Positions 57,751 through 64,000 of a stretch of 64,000 nucleotides of DNA are shown here, piece after piece (position 1 is the first letter of the stretch; each line of letters begins with the position of its first letter). The stretch spans positions 152,830,001-152,894,000 of the forward strand of contig JBITNC010000001.1 of NCBI GenBank assembly GCA_050084985.1, in the 5' to 3' direction. The position numbers and the translations under genes were made by a program. This DNA is from Nageia nagi. Taxonomy: Eukaryota; Pinophyta. The notes below the pieces were generated by a model. That model was given only the letters and a program-made list of their open reading frames with translations, was not told the origin of the DNA and made no database searches.

Positions 57751-58252
57751 GATCACTAGTTCAGTGCGGGCTTTCACAGTGTGTGAAACCTTGGCCTAAA
57801 TCTAGTGTAGCAGCTATGGTACAAGCTCTCACTCTCTAATAGTTTCCCAGCTTTACTCTACCATGTAGCAGACATAGTTATACTAGCAACCTGCAATTAT
57901 CATTCAGGAAACAAGCCAAGCTGCCACGATGTAACCAAATTAAGAATGACAATTACGAGTGCTAGATAAGAAAGGTTAAGATGGTATCATATTACTGATA
58001 AAAACTACAAGTCTTCGAGAACAAATGTAAAGAGCAATACTAGGCTTCCGACCTTTCTTCCACTTTATTTTCATATACTTATACTGCAGTAATAGCAGTT
58101 ACAAGATTTGCAGAACAGAAACATTTACAAAATGGCTTAAAGATTCCATCCTTCTTTTAACTGATACTACCTACTATGCCACTTGGCAGAATATTACAAA
58201 AATGGGGTAGATGCAGATGATATGGTTTCTTGATAACTATGATCTAACTTTT

Positions 58253-58990
58253 TGCTGGCCTCATCTCTACATTTTGGAATGCTCTATTCATCTCATTTTG
58301 GCTATTTGATCACTCTTTGCTGACCTCATCACTTCTGGGACCTGGGCTTTTCCACAACTGAGCTTTATCATTTCTTATGTGACATCATCATTTCATTTCT
58401 AGAATGCTTTAATCACTGACTTTGGGCCTTTTAATTTCTCTTGCTGACCTCATCACTTCCAAAACCTGATCTTTACCAAAATGTGACTGTCTCATACTCT
58501 ACGACATCATCATCTCATTCTGGAATGCTTTACTTTTGGAACACTTATTTTATAGGGCTCTGGCTTCTTTGATCATTCCTTGCTGACCTCATCACTTCCA
58601 GGCTCCAGTTTGGGGTTAAGGCCTAGAATCGCTGACATCATCTCTTAACTCCAGAATGTTTTACTCACTGACTCTGGCTTCTCAATTCCCCTTGCTGACC
58701 TCATCACTTTCCAGAACTCAGTTTTGTTGTCATCTTCTACTTTCGGAAATGTTTTACTCGCTTTCTCCGAAACCCAGGCCTTTCCATAACTGAGCTTTTA
58801 TCATCATTCCAGAATGCTTTATCCACTGACTCTGGTATTTTAATCACCCCTTGCTGACATCATCATTTCTGGAACCCAATTTTTTACCAAAATGTGACTA
58901 TCTTATCCTCTGTGATGTCATCATCTTATTTCGGAATGTTTTACTTCTAGAACACTTAACTTTCGGGCTCTGGCTTCTTTATCTGCTCCA
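58253..58990 (+). repeat. Degenerate repeat rich in TGACNTCATC motifs in the solo LTR
   Basis: TTGCTGACCTCATCACTTCC or a variant recurs near 58317, 58441, 58580, 58692 and 58851. It alternates with GACATCATCATTTC-type text and GGAATGCTTTA-type text. Eight to ten TGACNTCA-like sites fall within 600 bp (58321, 58380, 58445, 58502, 58584, 58633, 58696, 58855, 58913). These resemble bZIP (TGA-factor) binding sites and could be an LTR enhancer. Confidence 0.7.
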
Positions 58991-59653
58991 GAAAAACTCT
59001 CGAGGATCTTAAAATGAGCTCATGATTGCTAGTACAGTACACCAGGGCTTTAATAAAGAGTTTATTATGTATGAATATACACTTAAGGTAACAAAAGTTT
59101 GTCTATTTCCCTTAGAAAATAAAATTCCTAGGTATCTAATGATCGATATATTTTCAAATATAAATTTTGGTTTATTACATCATCTATTGGTATGCTTAGC
59201 TAATTATTACACTTAGTCAAACCTTCTCATTTATTCTAAGGTTATCTTCTAAACACTATTTTGTTTCATGGTAGTAAACCTGACATCTAGGTTTCCAATA
59301 TAATGATCCCCTAGATAATTCAACATAGTATTCAAGATTGGTTAAGTTTCTTTCACCATCTCATATGTTTATAAATATATTGAACCAAGGTGTATTTACT
59401 ACTAGGTTCAAGCATACTATAATTGATATTAGTTTTCCCAAAATAGACTATTGTCTTTAAATAAAATGATTTCTAATAATTATTTTGATTTTCAAGATTA
59501 AAATAATACACTTTAAAATATAAGTCAATGATATCATTTATTTCAAGACAAGGTATTATAATTACAACTAGGCAATTTTAAACCTAATCATTAATTAGTT
59601 CATGAGATAAGTCATACTATAGTTTATAAATCCTCAAAATAGTATTTTTGATC

Positions 59654-59851
59654 TTACAAAAATGAATTACTAAGTACATCAAAATGGTATACAAGGTTAC
59701 ATACAATACATTTATTCACTTTTGAGTTTTCATACATATATGGTTTACTAAATTTACAAATACTAATAACCCCATGTTTAATTTCATCATTAATATCAAC
59801 TATAATATAAGAAGTATTCAAATCATTCTTGATCACTTGGTGAGTCTTCAA
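59654..59851 (-). other. Small ORF matching the one at 24172-24369
   Basis: 65 codons starting MKTHQVIKNDLNTSY, the same length as its counterpart in the left F LTR. No domain is recognised. See the counterpart for interpretation. Confidence 0.35.
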
Positions 59852-62800
59852 GGATTGTCATCTCCATCTTCACATGTAAAAGCAAGATAACTAAGACATG
59901 TGGGTTGTAAATACTAGGATTAGGTTAGGAGTATGGTGAGGATCAAGATAACACTTTTTGAATGAATGATAAGCATCCTACTCCTAGATTCATCATTTTA
60001 TAATCCAACATAATTTAACCATGCCAAATAATTATATTTCCCAAAAGTGATAATTAATACTTTGATTCTAATATTGAGATGTTTTAGGTCTTATTTAAAG
60101 ACTACCTCTCCTCATTGATTATGAAATCACTCAATAACCATCACAATCTAAAATTATTCAAAAATCAAATATCATTATTATTTTTTCATGATTATCAATA
60201 TTCATTCAACAAGTTCACTCCTAACCTTATTGTAATACTTTTCATATATAATCCATAATAATAAGAATATAATTAAATGTAAGTGTAATTACCACTTTGT
60301 AAATTTGATAGAATCAGTTTATCATTTTCATATATTCCATGTTAATTGAGTAAATCAAATTAAATAACTCTCTTTTAAGTCCAAATTAATTCAAAAATAG
60401 TAATAGGCCCATACCTCACATTACTATTCTTTGTATTAAGGATGTAAACATTATTTACTTAATAATAAAGTAACTATAATGAAATCCCAATGAGAAAACT
60501 ATTTGAGTAATAACACACTCTTATAGAATAGATTCCTTTCTAAAACTTATAAAAGAGAAAAAGGTATCTATCCACCTATAAAGGCATTAGGAGAGTGGAA
60601 ACATCTTAAGAGGCATGATATAGGTCTACCATTATTATTTGTTTTTCTCAATCGCATAAGAATCTAGAAACTCTTCTATTCCATAAGGACCAAAAATGGA
60701 TATGAAAGGATAAAACATGGATTTACTAGTATATATATACTTCATAGTTTAGAGATCCTTTCATGTGCAAAATTTCTTTAATATTTAATAGATACTTTAT
60801 TTATTCAAAAATGAAATACTTGAAGTCGAATTGTCAATACAAAACATACAAGTAGATCATGATTAAACCCACACATATTCTTGGAAAAAGTCTTGTAAAC
60901 TTAGTCGAGTTGGGTTGATTGAAAAAAGGCTTCACATTTATGATGAGAGGAGTATTTAGAAAAATAAAAATCATTTTTATGAATATTGTAGAGCATACCT
61001 AAAATAAAAACATATCAACATTTTACATTTTTCCTTCACACATAACTTAACAAAGGATTAAATTCTTTCTATCATAGATGAACTAGGTTGAAAAACTAAT
61101 GACTTCCATCATTTATACAAAAGTAAAGACCTTCAAAATTATACTTATGTTAAGATCTAAAGAACCTACAAAGCAAATCTATAGGAAAAATTTTTAGATA
61201 AAGACAAATTAGTATAAATAATTCATTGATGAGTCATCACCTAAGTGACCCAAACCTTTGTATCACATATTTTCCCTCTATTGTCTAAATGGTTTATCGA
61301 GTAACATCTATTTCACAGGAACTTACAATGCAAAGGATCATAATGCAAGAAGAGTGTTGTGTCTCTCGACCAACTTACACTTCAATGATAAAATGAAGCT
61401 TAATGTGTGAATACAGAAGACTTAATCATATGTTAAACTTCTCATTTCCTTCTCAATATTGAGATGGAAGCATTTGAAATGAATTCCAAAATAAAATACC
61501 AAAAACTATTTGATTTAAAAAGCACCCTAACCTTTACATAGGATTTCCTAAAGGTATCCCATATAAGAAAAGAAAAAGTGAATACAAACCTTTCATGCTA
61601 CTAGTATTAAGAAAACATAGGTTCATTTGTGTAGAGAAAAGAAAGGATTATATAATTAATCATGCTCCAAAAGGGAGTGAAATAATTCTTTCCAATATAG
61701 GTATGTCAGAAAATTCACCCTATGACATTACTTCCAAGAAAAATATTTTAAATATTTTCCTAAGTCCTTTGACTAGTCTCCTTTAATGCATATATATAGA
61801 TATGGAAAAAATATACAACATAGTCACATTCCCTACTCTATTTCTCAAATAAAAAATGATGCAAAATAAATTTAATATCATCCATCAACAACTTAAATTG
61901 AAATGTTATCAACTATAGACTAAAATTTGGAAAGAGCACTTGGATTCAAAATTATACAAATGTGTAGAAATGAGTTCCTCTCTTCACGGTATCTAAGACT
62001 AATTTTTAAATATGATAGGTTTGTATTTTCTTCAAAGTACCTAAGGTATTTATAGGGAAAAATATACATAATACGCCAACTAACTTACTATTGAGCCATC
62101 TCATTCTCCTTGCTAATGGGAGACACAAAATATTAAATTTTGTGGTAGAATTTATTCAACCTTTGATTGTAGGCCTCAATGCTCAAATAGTTATTTAATA
62201 ATTTTACACATCTCATACAAAATTCAAATATATATGGTAAGGAGGAATATTTAGTTTCTAGGATAGATTAATAATGTTTTACCACCTCACCTCTAGATTT
62301 GAATATTTTCACCCATTCCTAACATTATTTAAAGTATAAAAAAAATACCTTAGTGAAAAATCAAATCTAGGTATCTAAAATATTTTATAATAATTTCCTT
62401 TCCAAATTAATTAATTAATTCACCACATAAAATGAAATTTGTGATAAATATTTTTGCACATAAATTTTACCTTTTTAAATCTCCCATCCTATAAAGTAAA
62501 TTTATTAGTGCACACACAAATGTCATAAACATCATAGGAATCAAACTTCATGTACACCAAATATGAAATATAATTATATGAAATATATTATCCCTCATGG
62601 GTTTCCAATGATTCAATGACCAATCATTTTTCACTCTTACCAATCTATTCCTATAACCAACTCATCTTTGGTTTACATGGATATCCAATCTCACTCCCAC
62701 ACTGAGTCAACCTGTAACCCATGTCAAACAATCTCAAAGCCAACATCTAACCCATACAAATATTATACATATTCACTCATAATTCATCTCATCATATAAA

Positions 62801-62872
62801 TTATCTCAAATTCAATTCAAATTACCCAAAGGTATTCAAGTCATAATAGGTGTAATTGGGTGGGTCATTACA

Positions 62873-63612
62873 TACTAACCCATTAAAAGAAACATAGTCC
62901 CCTATGTTCTTAAATTATACAAATAATAGAGTACAATAATGTTTACATAGTCATTCAAAGAAATATGATTTTTTTTTTCATGGTAAATGTATCTTTTCAA
63001 GTGGAAGAAGACTCAGAATAATTGGTCCATTGTACTCAACATTCATTTATCTTTCTACTCCTTAATTTCCTAGTCCTAAAAGCTAGGATTTTAATAGGGA
63101 TAACTTCAATAGCTTGAGGGTTTGACATATACAAGTTTTAAAAATCTAGCACATGAGAATGGTAAATAACATATTTTCTCAACAAGGATATATGAAGGAC
63201 ATCATGCATCTATAACAAACTTGGTGGCAAGGCAAGTTTATAAGCAACTAGACTTTATTTTTCAACTATCTCAAAGGGACCAATGAATTAGGGATTCAAT
63301 TTTGTAGACTTTATGGCACTTTTTAAGGATTAGACTCATAGAAATACATTCTTAAGGAGTTATTTGGAGATCAATGTAACTCTTTTGATGATCAGTAGCT
63401 TCCTTGAGTTTTCATCATATTAACATGAGTTGCTCCTCAATTTTCTTTAATATATTTGGTTAGATCATCACCCAATCCTCCTGATTATCCTAAGATAAAG
63501 GAGTTTTGCATCTCCTTCCATAATGATCTTTAAATGGTACCATTCCCATAGAATAATAGTAACCATTTATATTGGCAAGCTCAACTAAATATAGGTAATC
63601 CTCCCATTTAGT
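62873..63612 (-). pseudogene. Second F internal: integrase C-terminus and chromodomain relic
   Basis: Directly beyond the right F LTR, sequence matches 48203-48965. It includes the chromodomain relic (minus strand, about 63100-62990), the segment matching YKLAFPPNLSKMHNVFH (about 63260-63190) and the region before it. It shows that an F internal 3' end abuts this LTR. Similarity stops near 63612, after CCCATTTAGTCAT. Confidence 0.7.
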
Positions 63613-64000
63613 CATCTATTTCATTTGGTCACTTCTACCTTCATTTCTTTTCCTTTAATTCTTTAGCCTTTACTATGATGGCTTGAGATTCAATATCTTT
63701 TGTGGTTAATTCCATTAATTTGGGTCTTCTTTATTTAGACCCATACTTATGTCTTATTCTTTTTATTTTTCTCTATAGTTCTCAATCTTACATGGGCTTT
63801 TTTTCTTGATCTCTTTATTTTGAATCCTTTTTCGTTTTTATATTTTTTCTTTGGTGGGGTATATTTTCATTATATTATTTATTGAATTTTACATCCCAAT
63901 CAAATTTCCAAGGGGAAAAAGGATTATATAACTATGCCATGTATTGGATGAATGCTTGTTGCTTTTGTAGGCTATAGCTATTATTCTCCAAACTAGCCTT
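63613..64000. other. Unassigned AT-rich end of window
   Basis: Homology with the first F internal is lost here, suggesting another insertion or deletion starting near 63612. No coding domain or terminal motif was seen. Confidence 0.4.

Larger units (their letters stand above)
57308..59086. mobile_element. Solo LTR, 1769 bp
   Basis: 57313-59081 begins TGTTGATTAAG and ends GAATATACA. It is flanked by the exact 5-bp repeat CTTAA (57308-57312 and 59082-59086). The other F LTR has the continuous site at about 23555 (GACTAAAGGCAATACAAG). There is no internal sequence, so it is a solo LTR left by recombination between two LTRs. It is visibly richer in G and C than its surroundings and contains two repeat systems. 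Family and strand are not determined. Confidence 0.85.
52316..62872 (-). mobile_element. F right LTR (interrupted by element E and a solo LTR)
   Basis: 4907 bp in three pieces (52316-52389, 56266-57312, 59087-62872) collinear with the left LTR. It begins TGTAGCACTCCACC on the plus strand and ends GGGTCATTACA at 62872. It is bordered by internal sequence on both sides: the F internal to the left with a primer-binding site, and a second F internal to the right. Confidence 0.75.
22404..64000 (-). mobile_element. Element F: chromovirus with about 5-kb LTRs in an LTR-internal-LTR-internal array
   Basis: Minus strand. A coding internal region (48203-52315) is bounded on both sides by copies of one long repeat. 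The left copy is 22409-48202 (5012 bp after removing element A); the right copy is 52316-62872 (4907 bp after removing E and a solo LTR). Both copies end TGTAG...CTCCACCTATT on the plus strand at the PBS side. Both end GGGTCATTACA at the PPT side, i.e. TGTAATGACCC...CTACA read on the minus strand. The right copy is followed by a second internal region (62873-63612) that matches 48203-48965. So two internals share LTRs, and a third LTR is expected beyond 64000. The integrase carries a chromodomain, which defines a chromovirus. Confidence 0.75.

Noticed and set aside
1-64000. CRISPR arrays, bacterial operons, prophage, riboswitches
   Set aside because: All recognisable content is plant retrotransposon; tandem arrays here have no spacer-repeat structure.

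Overview
This window looks like intergenic DNA from a large, repeat-rich plant nuclear genome, most likely a gymnosperm. It is very AT-rich, CpG is rare, and almost every recognisable protein fragment comes from a plant LTR retrotransposon (Tat-lineage Ty3/gypsy, chromovirus Ty3/gypsy, copia-type Gag, plant mobile domain). I found no convincing host gene, rRNA, tRNA, CRISPR or bacterial feature. The species is not identifiable from the sequence. The strong C-to-T decay resembles heavily methylated, slowly purged gymnosperm genomes, but that is inference.

Layout. 1-4738: 3' part of a Tat-like element (P). It has an antisense, intron-containing plant-mobile-domain gene (decayed), three minisatellite arrays, a polypurine tract and an LTR. 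4740-8740: AT-rich decayed DNA with one + strand gypsy integrase relic. 8742-20300: minus-strand chromovirus G. Its integrase is split about 7.8 kb apart by a block (H) with an LTR that has a PBS on one side and a polypurine tract on the other. Block H also carries a young, complete, non-autonomous element N (12900-17258, TSD TCCAT, LTRs differing at 4 of 284 sites). 22409-64000: minus-strand chromovirus F with unusually long LTRs (about 4.9-5.0 kb after removing insertions), arranged LTR-internal-LTR-internal.

The F LTRs are the landing ground for everything else. The left LTR holds element A (25450-46226, TSD AGTCT), an old relative of N. A holds the Tat-lineage element B (25861-43665). B holds the opposite-strand relative C (30494-34827) and another LTR, D (35092-35859). 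The right F LTR holds element E (52390-56260, Gag-only, TSD AATAC/AACAC) and a 1.77-kb solo LTR (57313-59081, TSD CTTAA). Each F LTR carries the empty site for insertions in the other, so the nesting can be read directly.

Nothing here acts as a cellular pathway. The functional logic is parasitic: B, C, F and G encoded reverse transcriptase and integrase and are now dead. N, A and E encode only Gag-like proteins and would have needed such enzymes in trans. The least decayed coding unit is the N protein, 609 codons interrupted by one TAA. In-frame stops throughout sit mainly where related proteins have Gln, as expected from C-to-T change at CAG/CAA.
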